Source: Streptomyces sp. QL37 (GTDB taxonomy: Bacteria; Actinomycetota; Actinomycetes; Streptomycetales; Streptomycetaceae). Taken from it: a DNA stretch of 64,000 nucleotides. The DNA is taken from assembly GCF_002941025.1 (NCBI RefSeq), contig NZ_PTJS01000001.1, forward strand, positions 2,294,001-2,358,000, read 5' to 3'. Numbering within the stretch: the first letter of the stretch is position 1; each line of letters begins with the position of its first letter. The translations under genes were made by a program, and so were the position numbers. Under the pieces are notes generated by a model. The model ran no database searches, was not told where the DNA came from, and saw only the letters and a list, made by a program, of their open reading frames with translations. Positions 43,496 through 53,124 of the stretch are shown in pieces.

Positions 43496-44809
43496 TTGAG
43501 GCAGAGAATCGTGCGTCTGACGCTGGTGGGCGGGGTGCTCGTGCTCGCCCTGCTCCTTCTGACGGCCACCTGCCGGGGCGGCGGGAGCGCCACCGGGGGC
43601 GACGACGGGCCGGGGAAGCCCGCGAGGAGGAGCGCCGGTCCCGCGACACGGCTGGACGTCCCGCCGGAGTACACGACGGGGCGTGGCTGGGAGGTCGTCG
43701 GTGCCGGACCCGACTACGCCGTCTCGCACACGACGGGCCGGCTGGCCTATCTGGTGGAGGCGCCCGGGCACCGCTACCGGCTGCGGACCCTGGACACCGC
43801 GACCGGCCGGGCCGGCTGGAGCGGCGAGGCCTGGCGGCCGCCGGACGCGTCGGACTTCCCGAAGCTGCTCACCGTCGCCAAGGACGACCGCCAGTTCTTC
43901 GTGGCCTGGTCCTACGGGAAGACGGGTGACGGGCCCGCACCCGAGGGAACTCTCGTCTCCCTCGACGTGTACGACGTGACGGACGGGGAGCGCCGGCGCG
44001 TCGAGGTGCCGTGGACCGGTGCGCCGACCGTCACGGCGACCGGCCCCGGCGTCCTGATCAGTGACGGCCGGGCGAACAGCGCGGTCGTGGATCCGGTCAG
44101 CGGTGAGGTGTCGGAGATCGCCGCGTCGGCGGTCGCGTACCCGAAGGGCTGCACGGCCTGCAAGCAGCTCACCGAGGTGCGCGGTCAGACGGCGAAGGGC
44201 CTGCTGCTGAGCGGGGTACGCGAATTCTGGGTGCGGGGCGGCTGGTTCAGCAGGAGGACCGCGCCGAAGGGAGCGGACCCGGCGTCCGGGGTGCCGACCT
44301 CCGTGGCACCGGGCCTGATCCTCGCGAAGTGGAAGCTCGCCGAGGGTGCGAAGCGGGCCGGCACCCACCAGTTGTGGGCGGTCCACGACGCGGTGAGCGG
44401 GAAGCCGGTGGTCTCCGTCGAGTGCCACGCGCCGGCCATGGAGCCGGGGCGTCATCCACGGGCCGTCGTCCCGCCCTCGGGCGGCTACCTGGTCGCGGGG
44501 AACCTGGCCTTCGACCTGGAGGCGAAGAAGGGGTTCTGCTTCGAGGAGGAGGACGGATCGGCGCGGCTGACGTTCGCCTCGGTGACGGACGGCGGTACCG
44601 CCTACGGCGCGACGACCGCACGGGACGCGGACGAGGCGCTGGAGGGAGACGGGACCGGCCCGGTCACGATGAGCTTCACGACCTGGTCCGTCGAGGCGCT
44701 GCCCCCGAACACGCGGCTGCCGGAGATGGAGACCTCGGGCGTCGGCGTCTTCCGCTGGACGGACCGCAAGGACAGGCTGCACCTTCTGGGCTATCCCCGC
44801 GTGGGCTGA
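43496..44809 (+). CDS. Exported protein, beta-propeller-like, unknown function
   Basis: 437 residues. An N-terminal signal/anchor (LVGGVLVLALLLLTATC, a possible lipobox though not ideal) is followed by repeating beta-rich blocks with W and aromatic residues (GWEVVGAGPDYAVSH; YRLRTLDTATGRAGW; HQLWAVHDAVSGKPV) of a PQQ-like or propeller fold. TTG start with GGGGGA upstream. Function not recognised. Confidence 0.75.
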   Translation: MRQRIVRLTLVGGVLVLALLLLTATCRGGGSATGGDDGPGKPARRSAGPATRLDVPPEYTTGRGWEVVGAGPDYAVSHTTGRLAYLVEAPGHRYRLRTLDTATGRAGWSGEAWRPPDASDFPKLLTVAKDDRQFFVAWSYGKTGDGPAPEGTLVSLDVYDVTDGERRRVEVPWTGAPTVTATGPGVLISDGRANSAVVDPVSGEVSEIAASAVAYPKGCTACKQLTEVRGQTAKGLLLSGVREFWVRGGWFSRRTAPKGADPASGVPTSVAPGLILAKWKLAEGAKRAGTHQLWAVHDAVSGKPVVSVECHAPAMEPGRHPRAVVPPSGGYLVAGNLAFDLEAKKGFCFEEEDGSARLTFASVTDGGTAYGATTARDADEALEGDGTGPVTMSFTTWSVEALPPNTRLPEMETSGVGVFRWTDRKDRLHLLGYPRVG

Positions 44810-44916
44810 GCCCGCCGGGCCTCCGTGCGGCCCGGTCGTTCCTTCTCCGGGTGCATCGCCGCAGTCCGGCCGTTCGCCCCGGCGGTGACAACCGAGTTGC
44901 CGCGGCCCGGACGGGG

Positions 44917-44949
44917 GAACGCCCGGGTGGGCGGCCCACCCGGGCGTTC
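44917..44949. terminator. Bidirectional terminator
   Basis: Exact 15-bp arms (44917-44931 and 44935-44949, starting GAACGCCCGGG) around a 3-nt loop, between two convergent genes. Confidence 0.85.
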
Positions 44950-44979
44950 TCGATGCGGTCCGGCCCGCCGGGGAGCCGG

Positions 44980-46374
44980 TCAGCGCTTGAGGAGCGGCTC
45001 CCGCGCGGCGCCCGTGTTCTGCCACGGCCGGCACAGCAGCAGGAAGCACAGCGCCGCGGACAGGGCGCAGACCACCTGCACCACGGCCATCGGCACGGCG
45101 GTCTTCTCACCGGCGATCCCGACGAGGGGCGAGGCGATGGCGCCGATCAGGAACTGGGACGTCCCCAGCAGCGCGGAGGCGGAGCCCGCCGCGTGCCTGG
45201 TGCGCATCAGGGCCTGGGTGTTGGTGTTCGGCATCGCGAGGCCCATCGCGGACATGAGCACGAACAGCCCGACGGCCACCGGCACCAGGCCGACCTCGCC
45301 GAAGACCCCGGACGTCATCAGCAGCAGCGCGACCGCCGCGACCGAGATGACGGCGAGGCCGAAGCCGAGCGCCTTGTCCAGGCTGACCCTTCCGACGAGC
45401 AGCTTGCCGTTGATCTGGCCGACGGCGATCAGCCCGATGGAGTTGATCCCGAAGAGCAGGCTGAAGGTCTGCGGGGACGCGCCGTAGATCTCCTGGACGA
45501 CGAACGGGGACGCGCTCACGTAGGCGAAGAGCGCGGCGAAGGCGAGGCTGCCCGCGACCATGTAGCCGGTGAACACCCGGTCGGCCAGCAGCCCGCGCAT
45601 GGTGCGCAGCGCGTCGCCGACCCCGCCGGTGTGCCGCTGCGCCGCCGGCAGTGTCTCGTGGAGCCACTTCCAGACGACGAGGGTGAGCAGTACGCCGACG
45701 AAGGTGAGGACGACGAAGATGCCGCGCCAGTCGGTGAACTGCAGTACCTGGCCGCCGATCACGGGCGCGATGACCGGCGCGACCCCCGAGATCAGCATCA
45801 GGGTGGAGAAGAACCGGGCCATCTCGTCGCCGTCGTACAGGTCACGTACGACGGCCCGGGAGATCACGATGCCGGCGGCGCCCGCCAGGCCCTGGAGGAG
45901 GCGGAATCCGATGAGGAGTTCCGCGGTGGGGGCGACGGCGCAGATCGCGGTCGCGATCACGTAGACGACCATGCCGAGGAGCAGCGGCGTACGCCGGCCC
46001 CAGCGGTCGCTCATGGGGCCGACGACGAGCTGGCCGAGCGCCATGCCGGTGAGGCAGGCCGTCAGGGTGAGCTGGACGGTCGCGGCCGGTGCGTGCAGCG
46101 CGTCGGTGACCTCCGGGAGTGCCGGGAGGTACATGTCCATCGAGAGGGGCGGCAGTGCGGTGAGCCCGCCCAGCACCAGCGTGACCAGAATTCCGGCCCG
46201 CCGTGCGGTGGTGGTGGAGGCGTCCGGGAGACCCGGCGCGGTGGTCGTGGAAAGGGCCGGGACACCCGCGGCGGTGGGGGTGGCGGTGGCCTGGGCGCCG
46301 AGTGCGGCGCCCTTGCTGCTCGTCGGTATGGGTTCGTGCTCTTGCTGGGCCCGGCTCGCGCCGCTGTCCGGCAT
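44980..46374 (-). CDS. MFS drug exporter, Bcr/CflA family
   Basis: 464 residues with 12 helices after a 55-residue Ala/Thr-rich N-terminal tail. Bcr/CflA landmarks: TALPPLSMDMYLPALPEVTD, VGPMSDRWGRRTPLLLG, RLLQGLAGAAGIVISRAVVR and LMLISGVAPVIAPVIGG. These export bicyclomycin, chloramphenicol or sulfonamide-like compounds by proton antiport. Confidence 0.93.
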   Translation of the reverse strand: MPDSGASRAQQEHEPIPTSSKGAALGAQATATPTAAGVPALSTTTAPGLPDASTTTARRAGILVTLVLGGLTALPPLSMDMYLPALPEVTDALHAPAATVQLTLTACLTGMALGQLVVGPMSDRWGRRTPLLLGMVVYVIATAICAVAPTAELLIGFRLLQGLAGAAGIVISRAVVRDLYDGDEMARFFSTLMLISGVAPVIAPVIGGQVLQFTDWRGIFVVLTFVGVLLTLVVWKWLHETLPAAQRHTGGVGDALRTMRGLLADRVFTGYMVAGSLAFAALFAYVSASPFVVQEIYGASPQTFSLLFGINSIGLIAVGQINGKLLVGRVSLDKALGFGLAVISVAAVALLLMTSGVFGEVGLVPVAVGLFVLMSAMGLAMPNTNTQALMRTRHAAGSASALLGTSQFLIGAIASPLVGIAGEKTAVPMAVVQVVCALSAALCFLLLCRPWQNTGAAREPLLKR

Positions 46375-46459
46375 CCTCGTCTCCGCTTCGTTGAATCCAC
46401 ATCTATGCTCTCAGCTCAGCCGTAGTGGTCGATACCTTTTTGCGTGGGAGCGGGCGGGC

Positions 46460-47467
46460 ATGAGTGGGACTGTGCGTTGGGGTGTACTGGCGACGGGCGG
46501 CATAGCCGCGACCTTCACCGGGGATCTGCTGGCGATGGAGAACTCCGGGGCCGAGGTCGTGGCCGTCGCGTCCCGGAGCGAGGCCTCCGCGAAGGCCTTC
46601 GCCGACCGGTTCGGGATCGAGCGGGCGTACGGCAGCTGGGCGGAGCTCGTCGCCGACGAGACCGTCGACGTCGTCTACGTCGCCACCCCGCACTCGGCAC
46701 ACCGGGAAGCGACCGCGCTCGCTCTGCGGGCCGGCAAGCACGTGCTGTGCGAGAAGGCGTTCACGCTCAACGAGCGCGAGGCGCGTGAGCTTGTGGATCT
46801 GGCCCGGGAGCGCGGGCTGTTCCTGATGGAGGCCATGTGGACGTACTGCAACCCGCTCATCCGGCGGATGACCGAGCTGGTGGCGGACGGGGCGATCGGC
46901 GAGATCCGCACGGTGCAGGCCGACTTCGGCTTCGCGGGCGACTTCGGCGCCGAACACCGGCTGCGTGATCCCGCGCTGGGCGGCGGCGCGCTGCTGGACC
47001 TCGGGGTCTACCCGGTGTCGTTCGCGCAGCTGCTGCTGGGGGAGCCGGACCGGGTGCAGGCGGACGCGCTGCTGTCCCCCGAGGGCGTCGACCTGAACAC
47101 CGGGATGCTGCTGGGCTGGGACTCGGGTGCCACGGCGCTGCTGAGCTGCTCGATCGTGGGGAACCTGCCGACCACCGCGTCGGTCACCGGCACGGCGGGG
47201 CGGATCGACTTCCCCCAGGGCTTCTTCCACCCGGAGCACTTCCTCCTCCACCGCGCGGGCCGGGAGCCCGAGAAGGTCGTCACGGGTCCGGGCCCCCAGG
47301 GCCTGACGGGCATGCAGTACGAGGCGGCCGAGGTGACGCGCGCGCTGCTGGCGGGCGAGAAGGAGTCCCCCCTGGTGCCGCTGGAGGGCTCTCTCGCCGT
47401 GATGCGGACGCTCGACGCGGTACGTGACCGTGTCGGCGTCCGCTATCCGGCGGACGAGCGCGCCTGA
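46460..47467 (+). CDS. Gfo/Idh/MocA family oxidoreductase
   Basis: 335 residues. N-terminal Rossmann motif WGVLATGGIAATFTGDL, then VVYVATPHSAHREATALAL and GKHVLCEKAFTLNEREA, where the EK-x motif holds the catalytic Lys. The C-terminal fold has MEAMWTYCNPLIRRM and the GGGALLDLGVYPVSFA motif with conserved Asp. NAD(P)-dependent sugar or dihydrodiol dehydrogenase; substrate unknown. ATG at 46460. Confidence 0.92.
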   Translation: MSGTVRWGVLATGGIAATFTGDLLAMENSGAEVVAVASRSEASAKAFADRFGIERAYGSWAELVADETVDVVYVATPHSAHREATALALRAGKHVLCEKAFTLNEREARELVDLARERGLFLMEAMWTYCNPLIRRMTELVADGAIGEIRTVQADFGFAGDFGAEHRLRDPALGGGALLDLGVYPVSFAQLLLGEPDRVQADALLSPEGVDLNTGMLLGWDSGATALLSCSIVGNLPTTASVTGTAGRIDFPQGFFHPEHFLLHRAGREPEKVVTGPGPQGLTGMQYEAAEVTRALLAGEKESPLVPLEGSLAVMRTLDAVRDRVGVRYPADERA

Positions 47468-47485
47468 CCTCGTACGGGGGCCGGG

Positions 47486-49153
47486 TTAAGCGGGTGTCAG
47501 CCCCGGGTTCCCGGCCTCGGTCACGAAGGAGGCCGCCGTGGTGACCGGTGCGCCGGGCGTGGTGACCGCCGACACCGTACGGAAGTCGGCACGCGCCTGC
47601 TCCGTGCCGAGGGTGACGAGCGCGTAGCCGCGGCGGCCGTTGTAGAACTTCATGTGCGGGTTGGCCTGGGTCAGGTTGTTCCAGTTGGCCGGCTTCTCGG
47701 AGCCGTCCTTGCCGCTGGCGATCGAGGTGGCCACGACCTCCGTGCCGACGGTCCGGGAGGCCGGGTCGTCGAAGTCCTTCTTGAGGTCGAAGCCGTAACC
47801 GACGTGCACGTCGCCGGTCAGGACCATCAGGTTCTCGATCCCGGCGGCCTCCGCACCGTCCATGACGCGCTGCCGGGAGGCCGGGTAGCCGTCCCACGAG
47901 TCCATGGACAGCTTGTAGGCGTCGGTCGGCACGTCACGCCGCCGGGCGAAGGTGACCTGCTGCGGCACGACGTTCCACCGGGCGTCCGAGGTCTTCCAGC
48001 CGTCGAGCAGCCAGCGCTCCTGGGCGGCGCCCGTCATGGTGCGCGAGGGGTCCTCGGACTCCGGTCCGGGGACCTTCCAGCCGTCGCCGTACGCCTGGTT
48101 GCTGCGGTACTGGCGGGTGTCGAGGATGTCGAACTGGGCGAGCCGCCCGAAGCGCAGCCGGCGGTAGAGCCGCATGTCGGGGCCGGTGGGGCGCTGCGGA
48201 GCGCGCAGCGGCTGGTTCTCCCAGTACGCGCGGTAGGCGGCGGCCCTGCGCAGCAGGAACTCCTCCGGGGGGACGCTGTTCTCCGGGGTGTCGCCCGCGT
48301 AGTTGTTCTCGGTCTCGTGGTCGTCCCAGGTGACGACGAAGGGGTGCGCGGCGTGGGCCGCGCGCAGGTCCGGGTCGGACTTGTAGAGGCCGTACCGCAT
48401 GCGGTAGTCCTCCAGCGTGAGCGTCTCCCGGTTGTAGTGGTCCGGCAGGACGCGGTCGGTGTAGCCGCGGGCGCCGCCGACCGAGGTGACCGCGTATTCG
48501 TAGAGGTAGTCGCCGAGGTGGAAGACCACGTCGACGTCCTCGTCCGCGAGGTGCTGGTAGGCGGTGAAGTAGCCGTCGTGGTACGCCTGGCAGGAGACGG
48601 CGGCCAGGGACAGGGAGCTGTTGCGGGCGGACCGGGCGGGGGCGGTGCGTGTGCGTCCTGTGGGGCTGGTCCAGCTGCCGGCCCGGAAGCGGTAGTAGAA
48701 GTTCCGGTCTGAGTCGAGGCCGTCGACGTCCACGTGGACGCTGTGCCCGAATTCCGGGTGGGCGGTGGCGGACCCGCGCCGGACGACCCGCCGGAAGCGC
48801 TCGTCACGGGCGAGCTCCCAGCGGACCTCCACGCGCCCGGCGGGGAGCCCGCCGTCGGCCTCGTACGGGCGGGGCGCGAGTCTCGTCCACAGCAGCACGG
48901 ATCCCGGCAGCGGGTCCCCGGACGCCACACCGAGGCTGAACGGGTCCTCGGTGATCTTCCGGGCGTCCAGCTCGGCCGCGGCCGCCGTGCCCGCACCGGG
49001 CAGGCCGACCGCGAAGGCCAGGGCGGCGGCGGCGCCGGTGACGGTGAGGAAGCGGCGGCGGCCCACACCGGATCCGAGCCGCTGCGCGGCGAGGCGCAGT
49101 TCGGCGGAATGGCCGTGCTGGCCGGGCGTCCTGCTGATCTGTGCGGGTGTCAT
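47486..49153 (-). CDS. phoD: PhoD-type alkaline phosphatase/phosphodiesterase
   Basis: 555 residues. Tat signal [15 protein letters not shown]. The PhoD domain has the metal-binding blocks [34 protein letters not shown] and [13 protein letters not shown] secreted Ca/Fe-dependent phosphatase that scavenges phosphate. In Streptomyces such genes usually belong to the PhoP regulon, but no clear GTTCACC repeats are seen upstream. A widely spaced 9-bp inverted repeat is present in the promoter (49170-49232). Confidence 0.93.
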   Translation of the reverse strand: MTPAQISRTPGQHGHSAELRLAAQRLGSGVGRRRFLTVTGAAAALAFAVGLPGAGTAAAAELDARKITEDPFSLGVASGDPLPGSVLLWTRLAPRPYEADGGLPAGRVEVRWELARDERFRRVVRRGSATAHPEFGHSVHVDVDGLDSDRNFYYRFRAGSWTSPTGRTRTAPARSARNSSLSLAAVSCQAYHDGYFTAYQHLADEDVDVVFHLGDYLYEYAVTSVGGARGYTDRVLPDHYNRETLTLEDYRMRYGLYKSDPDLRAAHAAHPFVVTWDDHETENNYAGDTPENSVPPEEFLLRRAAAYRAYWENQPLRAPQRPTGPDMRLYRRLRFGRLAQFDILDTRQYRSNQAYGDGWKVPGPESEDPSRTMTGAAQERWLLDGWKTSDARWNVVPQQVTFARRRDVPTDAYKLSMDSWDGYPASRQRVMDGAEAAGIENLMVLTGDVHVGYGFDLKKDFDDPASRTVGTEVVATSIASGKDGSEKPANWNNLTQANPHMKFYNGRRGYALVTLGTEQARADFRTVSAVTTPGAPVTTAASFVTEAGNPGLTPA

Positions 49154-49169
49154 ATGCCCCTCCCCTGCC

Positions 49170-49232
49170 GGATGTTGTCAGAGGTATTGGAGTGCGGGGC
49201 GACGACCGGCCGTTGGCGGGTACACAACATCC
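49170..49232. repeat. Widely spaced 9-bp inverted repeat in the phoD/SDR gap
   Basis: GGATGTTGT (49170-49178) and ACAACATCC (49224-49232) are exact reverse complements, 45 bp apart, in the divergent promoter region. Confidence 0.4.
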
Positions 49233-49295
49233 TTATGGCGGTGCGATGAGCACCGGGTGCCGGCGGCCCGGAAACCTGCCGTACGCTGCCGGGCC

Positions 49296-50051
49296 ATGAA
49301 CGCTGAGCAGAAATTCGCCGTCGTCACGGGTGCGGGATCGGGGATCGGCAGGGCGGTCGCGCTCACCCTTACGGGTGCGGGCTGGACGGTGGCCCTGGCG
49401 GGCAGGCGGGCCGCGGCCCTGGAGGAGACGGCCGCCGCGGCCGGACCGGGCACCGCGGTGTGCCTGCCCACCGATGTGAGCACCCCGGAGGGGGTGGCGG
49501 CGCTCTTCGCCTCCGTGCGCGACCGTTTCGGCCGGCTGGACCTGCTCTTCAACAACGCGGGGACGTTCGGGCCGCGCGCGACGCCCGTCGAGGACCTCGC
49601 GTACGAGGACTGGCGGGCGGTGGTGGACGTCAATCTGACGGGCACGTTCCTGTGCGCACAGGCGGCGTACCGGCTGATGAGGGAGCAGGACCCGCAGGGC
49701 GGCCGGATCATCAACAACGGCTCGATCTCGGCCCACGCGCCGCGCCCGCACTCCATCGCCTACACGGCGACGAAGCACGCGGTGACCGGCCTGACGAAGT
49801 CGCTGTCGCTGGACGGGCGGCCTTACCGGATCGCCTGCGGACAGATCGACATCGGCAACGCCGCGACGGACATGACGGAGCGGATGAGTACGGGGATCCT
49901 CCAGGCCAACGGCGAGGTCGCCGCCGAGCCGGTCATGGCCGCCGCCGATGTGGCCAGGACGGTCCTGCACATGGCGGAGCTTCCGCTGGAGGCCAATGTG
50001 CAGTTCGCGACGGTACTGGCGACAGCGATGCCGTACGTCGGCCGCGGCTGA
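49296..50051 (+). CDS. Short-chain dehydrogenase/reductase
   Basis: 251 residues. Cofactor motif [12 protein letters not shown], catalytic Ser in [13 protein letters not shown] and YTATK. The basic residues in GRRAAALEE favour NADP. Substrate unknown. Confidence 0.93.
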   Translation: MNAEQKFAVVTGAGSGIGRAVALTLTGAGWTVALAGRRAAALEETAAAAGPGTAVCLPTDVSTPEGVAALFASVRDRFGRLDLLFNNAGTFGPRATPVEDLAYEDWRAVVDVNLTGTFLCAQAAYRLMREQDPQGGRIINNGSISAHAPRPHSIAYTATKHAVTGLTKSLSLDGRPYRIACGQIDIGNAATDMTERMSTGILQANGEVAAEPVMAAADVARTVLHMAELPLEANVQFATVLATAMPYVGRG

Positions 50052-50198
50052 TCCACTTCGATCCACGCTTGCCCGGACCTCACCGGAACTCGCCCCCGAA
50101 TGACGGAGTTTGCGAGTTTCCCCCTAGGGGCCCGGGCAAGCGCATGCTGCCCGTATGCTGCTGACCTTCACCGGATGCACACAGAAGGACCACAAAGC

Positions 50199-50663
50199 AT
50201 GCGCATACGCCCCGCCGCGCCCCTCGCCCTGGCCGCCGCCACCGCCCTGGCCGGCTCGCTCCTCGCCACGGCCCCGGCCTCGGCGGCCTCCCACCAGGGC
50301 GGGCTGCACCTCGGCAAGATCCAGTACGACAGCCCCGGCAAGGACACCCGGACGAACGCGTCCCTGGTCGCCGAGTACGTGGACATCCACAACAACGGCA
50401 AGTCCAAGGTGCAGCTCAAGGGGTACAAGCTGAAGGACAACACGGGCTACACGTACACCTTCCCGAGCTTCAGCGTCGCCGCAGGCAAGACGGTCCGGGT
50501 CCACACCGGCAAGGGCAAGAACTCCGCGGCCCACGCGTACTGGAACCGAGGCTCGTACGTCTGGAACAACACCGGCGACAAGGCCCGGCTGATCAAGCCG
50601 AGCGGTGCGCTCCTGGACTCCTGCTCCTGGGGGAAGGGCACCGGCGTGAAGGTCTGCCACTGA
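50199..50663 (+). CDS. Secreted lamin-tail (LTD) domain protein
   Basis: 154 residues. Signal peptide to about residue 30 (LALAAATALAGSLLATAPASA), then a single LTD beta-sandwich (EYVDIHNNGKSKVQLKGYKL; YTFPSFSVAAGKTVRVHTG; YVWNNTGDKARLIKPSGALL). Extracellular, possibly DNA or cell-wall associated. GAAGGAC ribosome-binding site. A large hairpin follows. Confidence 0.88.
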   Translation: MRIRPAAPLALAAATALAGSLLATAPASAASHQGGLHLGKIQYDSPGKDTRTNASLVAEYVDIHNNGKSKVQLKGYKLKDNTGYTYTFPSFSVAAGKTVRVHTGKGKNSAAHAYWNRGSYVWNNTGDKARLIKPSGALLDSCSWGKGTGVKVCH

Positions 50664-50709
50664 CCACGGTGAAGGGGCCGCCGCGGCCGGGGGGTCCGCC
50701 GAGCGGCCG

Positions 50710-50751
50710 GGGGTGGCGGTCCGGGGGGTCAGGACCCCGGGCCGCCACCCC
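50710..50751 (+). terminator. Terminator after the LTD gene
   Basis: A long G/C-rich hairpin (outer arms GGGGTGGCGG and CCGCCACCCC, then CCGGGG/CCCCGG) 47 bp downstream of the stop. Confidence 0.7.
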
Positions 50752-50820
50752 GCGGTACCCCCGGTGCCTCGGAGGCCGCCGGCGGGAATGCGCGGCCGCG
50801 TCCCCCGGTTGAGCTGCGAC

Positions 50821-51675
50821 ATGAGCTCACACACCGCCGCCGAGGTCCTCCGCTACACCGCGTTCTCCGCCGATCCCGACGGGGGGAACCCGGCAGGGGT
50901 CGTCCTGGACGCCTCAGCGCTCGACGACGCGGCGATGCTCGCGGTCGCGGCGGAGCTGGGCTACAGCGAGTCGGCCTTCCTCACCTCGCCGGACGGCCTC
51001 GGCGGGTACACCGTCCGCTACTTCAGCCCGAAGGCCGAAGTCCCCTTCTGCGGCCATGCCACGGTGGCCGCCGCCGTCGCGCTCGCCGAGCGGGACGGCC
51101 CCGGCGATCTGGTGTTCTCCACCCCCGCGGGCACGGTCCCGGTCACCGTCACCCGTGACGGCGACGAGCTCCGCGCCACCCTCACCAGCGTCGAGCCGCA
51201 CACCACGGACGCCGCGCCCGAGGACGTGGCGGAGGCCCTGGCCGCCCTGGACTGGCCCGCCGCCGGACTGGACGCCGCCCTGCCGGCCCGCATCGCCTAC
51301 GCGGGCGCCCGCCACCTGGTGCTGGCCGCCGCGACCCGGGAGCGGCTCGCGGACCTCTCGTACGACTTCGACCGGCTGGAAGCCCTCATGCGGCGGCTCG
51401 ACCTGACGACGGTCCAGCTGGTGTGGCGGGAGTCAGCCACGGTCTTCCACGTCCGCGACCCCTTCCCGGTCGGCGGCGTCGTCGAGGACCCGGCGACGGG
51501 CGCGGCGGCCGCCGCGTTCGGTGCGTACGCGCGCGAGCTCGGCCTCGTCCCGCACGACGCGGTCCTCACCCTGCACCAGGGCGCCGACATGGGCCGTCCC
51601 GGCACCCTCACCGTCGAACTGAGGCCGGGGGACGCACGGATCAGGGTGTCCGGGACGGGGACCCGTATCGGCTGA
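50821..51675 (+). CDS. PhzF-family isomerase-like protein
   Basis: 284 residues. VLRYTAFSADPDGGNPAGVV, catalytic Glu in GYSESAFL, FCGHATVAAAVAL, the second-half GVVEDPATGAAAAAFGAYAREL and LHQGADMGRPGTL match the full-length PhzF fold. Substrate unknown. This is the second PhzF paralogue in the window. Confidence 0.9.
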   Translation: MSSHTAAEVLRYTAFSADPDGGNPAGVVLDASALDDAAMLAVAAELGYSESAFLTSPDGLGGYTVRYFSPKAEVPFCGHATVAAAVALAERDGPGDLVFSTPAGTVPVTVTRDGDELRATLTSVEPHTTDAAPEDVAEALAALDWPAAGLDAALPARIAYAGARHLVLAAATRERLADLSYDFDRLEALMRRLDLTTVQLVWRESATVFHVRDPFPVGGVVEDPATGAAAAAFGAYARELGLVPHDAVLTLHQGADMGRPGTLTVELRPGDARIRVSGTGTRIG

Positions 51676-51700
51676 GCCCGAAGCGGCGTGGGGCGGGGGC

Positions 51701-52312
51701 TCAGCTCACGTAGACCCCGGCCCGCGCCGCCACCGCCGCGGCCTCGGCGGCGCGGTCGGCGACCGCCTCGTCGAGGGGGTCGCCGCTGGCCAGCAGCCGG
51801 TAGTAGAGGGGCGCCGACACGGCCCGGATCACCTCGTGGGCGTCGGTGCCCCGGGGCAGTTCGCCCCGCGCCACCGCCGCCTCGACGCAGCCGGCCCACT
51901 CCTCGACGCGTACGGCGTAGAAGCGGTGCAGGGCCTCCGCCGCCCGGGCGTCGCACGTCGCCGCCGCGACGACGGCGGTGAACAGGGGGCCCTGGCGCGC
52001 GTCGGTCAGCGTGCGCACCACCAGTCGCGCGTTGGACCGGAGGTCCTCGTCCAGGGAGCCCGTGTCCGTACGCGGGACCGACTGCTCCGCCATCTCCGTC
52101 AGCAGGTCGGCGACCAGCCCTGCCGTGGTGGACCAGCGCCGGTAGACCGTCGTCTTGCCGACCTCGGCGCGGCGGGCCACGTCGGCGAGATCGAGCCCGT
52201 CGAAGCCGTGCTCGACCAGCGCGTCACCGGCAGCGCGCAGCACGGCCTCCCGCACCCTGGCCGTACGACCGCCGGGTCTGACCGTGCCGGGCTCCACATC
52301 CCCTGCGCCCAC
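51701..52312 (-). CDS. TetR-family regulator
   Basis: 203 residues. Helix-turn-helix VREAVLRAAGDALVEHGFDG with EVGKTTVYRRWSTTAGLV; C-terminal domain of the TetR_C_11 type. The start is a GTG at 52312, fixed by GGAGG six nt upstream. It is convergent with the PhzF gene. Confidence 0.88.
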   Translation of the reverse strand: MGAGDVEPGTVRPGGRTARVREAVLRAAGDALVEHGFDGLDLADVARRAEVGKTTVYRRWSTTAGLVADLLTEMAEQSVPRTDTGSLDEDLRSNARLVVRTLTDARQGPLFTAVVAAATCDARAAEALHRFYAVRVEEWAGCVEAAVARGELPRGTDAHEVIRAVSAPLYYRLLASGDPLDEAVADRAAEAAAVAARAGVYVS

Positions 52313-52463
52313 GAGAGGCCTCCAGTTCCGCCACCGGACCCATGCCGGAAGACAGTACACATTAACGGGAACCGAGGGCCGTTAGCCCTCGGGTGTCCGC
52401 CGGGTGCGTCGGGCGGGTGAGTCGGGCCCGGGTGGCGGGACGCGGGCGCGGCAGGATGACGGC

Positions 52464-53045
52464 ATGGCACCACCGCTGACCGTTCCCAGCATGACCGCCG
52501 GAGCCGACTTCGTCCTGCGCCCCTGGGAGATGAGCGACCTGCCCCTCGTCCGCGAGGCGGCGGAGGACGACTACATCCCGCTGGTCACCACGATCCCGAC
52601 GCCGTACTCCGACGAGGCGGCCGAGGCCTACGTCAGGCGTCAGTGGGACCGGGCCGCCGAGGGAGAGGGATATCCGTTCACCATCGCGCGCACCCGGGAC
52701 CGGCGGCCGGTCGGCTCCATCGGACTCTGGCTCGCGGACGCGGACGCGGGCCGGGCGACCGTCGGCTACTGGATGACGGCCCCCGGCCGCGGCCAGGGCG
52801 TCGCGGGAGCGGCACTGCGCACGGTGACCACCTGGGCCCTGCACGAGCTGGGCATCCCCCGGGCTCAGCTCCTCGTCGAGCCCTGGAACACGGCCTCGGT
52901 ACGGACGGCCGAGAGCGCCGGCTACCGGCGCGAGGGTCTGCTGCGCGGCTGGCAGGAGATCGGGGGCCGGCGCCGGGACATGCTGATGTACGCCCGGCTG
53001 AACGGCGACCGCCCTTCCGATGACCGGCCACCCACCGCGAGCTGA
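52464..53045 (+). CDS. GNAT acetyltransferase (RimJ/RimL-like)
   Basis: 193 residues. FVLRPWEMSDLPLVREAAED, GYWMTAPGRGQGVAGAALRT (acetyl-CoA motif) and VEPWNTASVRTAESAGYRRE are typical of RimJ/RimL enzymes that acetylate N-termini or antibiotics. Good ribosome-binding site GCAGGATGAC. Confidence 0.9.
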   Translation: MAPPLTVPSMTAGADFVLRPWEMSDLPLVREAAEDDYIPLVTTIPTPYSDEAAEAYVRRQWDRAAEGEGYPFTIARTRDRRPVGSIGLWLADADAGRATVGYWMTAPGRGQGVAGAALRTVTTWALHELGIPRAQLLVEPWNTASVRTAESAGYRREGLLRGWQEIGGRRRDMLMYARLNGDRPSDDRPPTAS

Positions 53046-53124
53046 ACACGAGACGTTACGATCGCGGGCACCGCGGTGGTGCCGCGGCACCTCGAACCAC
53101 CGAAATCCCCTGGAGAGCCGAGCC

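Noticed and set aside
49154..49295. PhoP (GTTCACC-type) boxes before phoD
   Set aside because: No convincing direct repeat seen by eye; a matrix scan would be needed.
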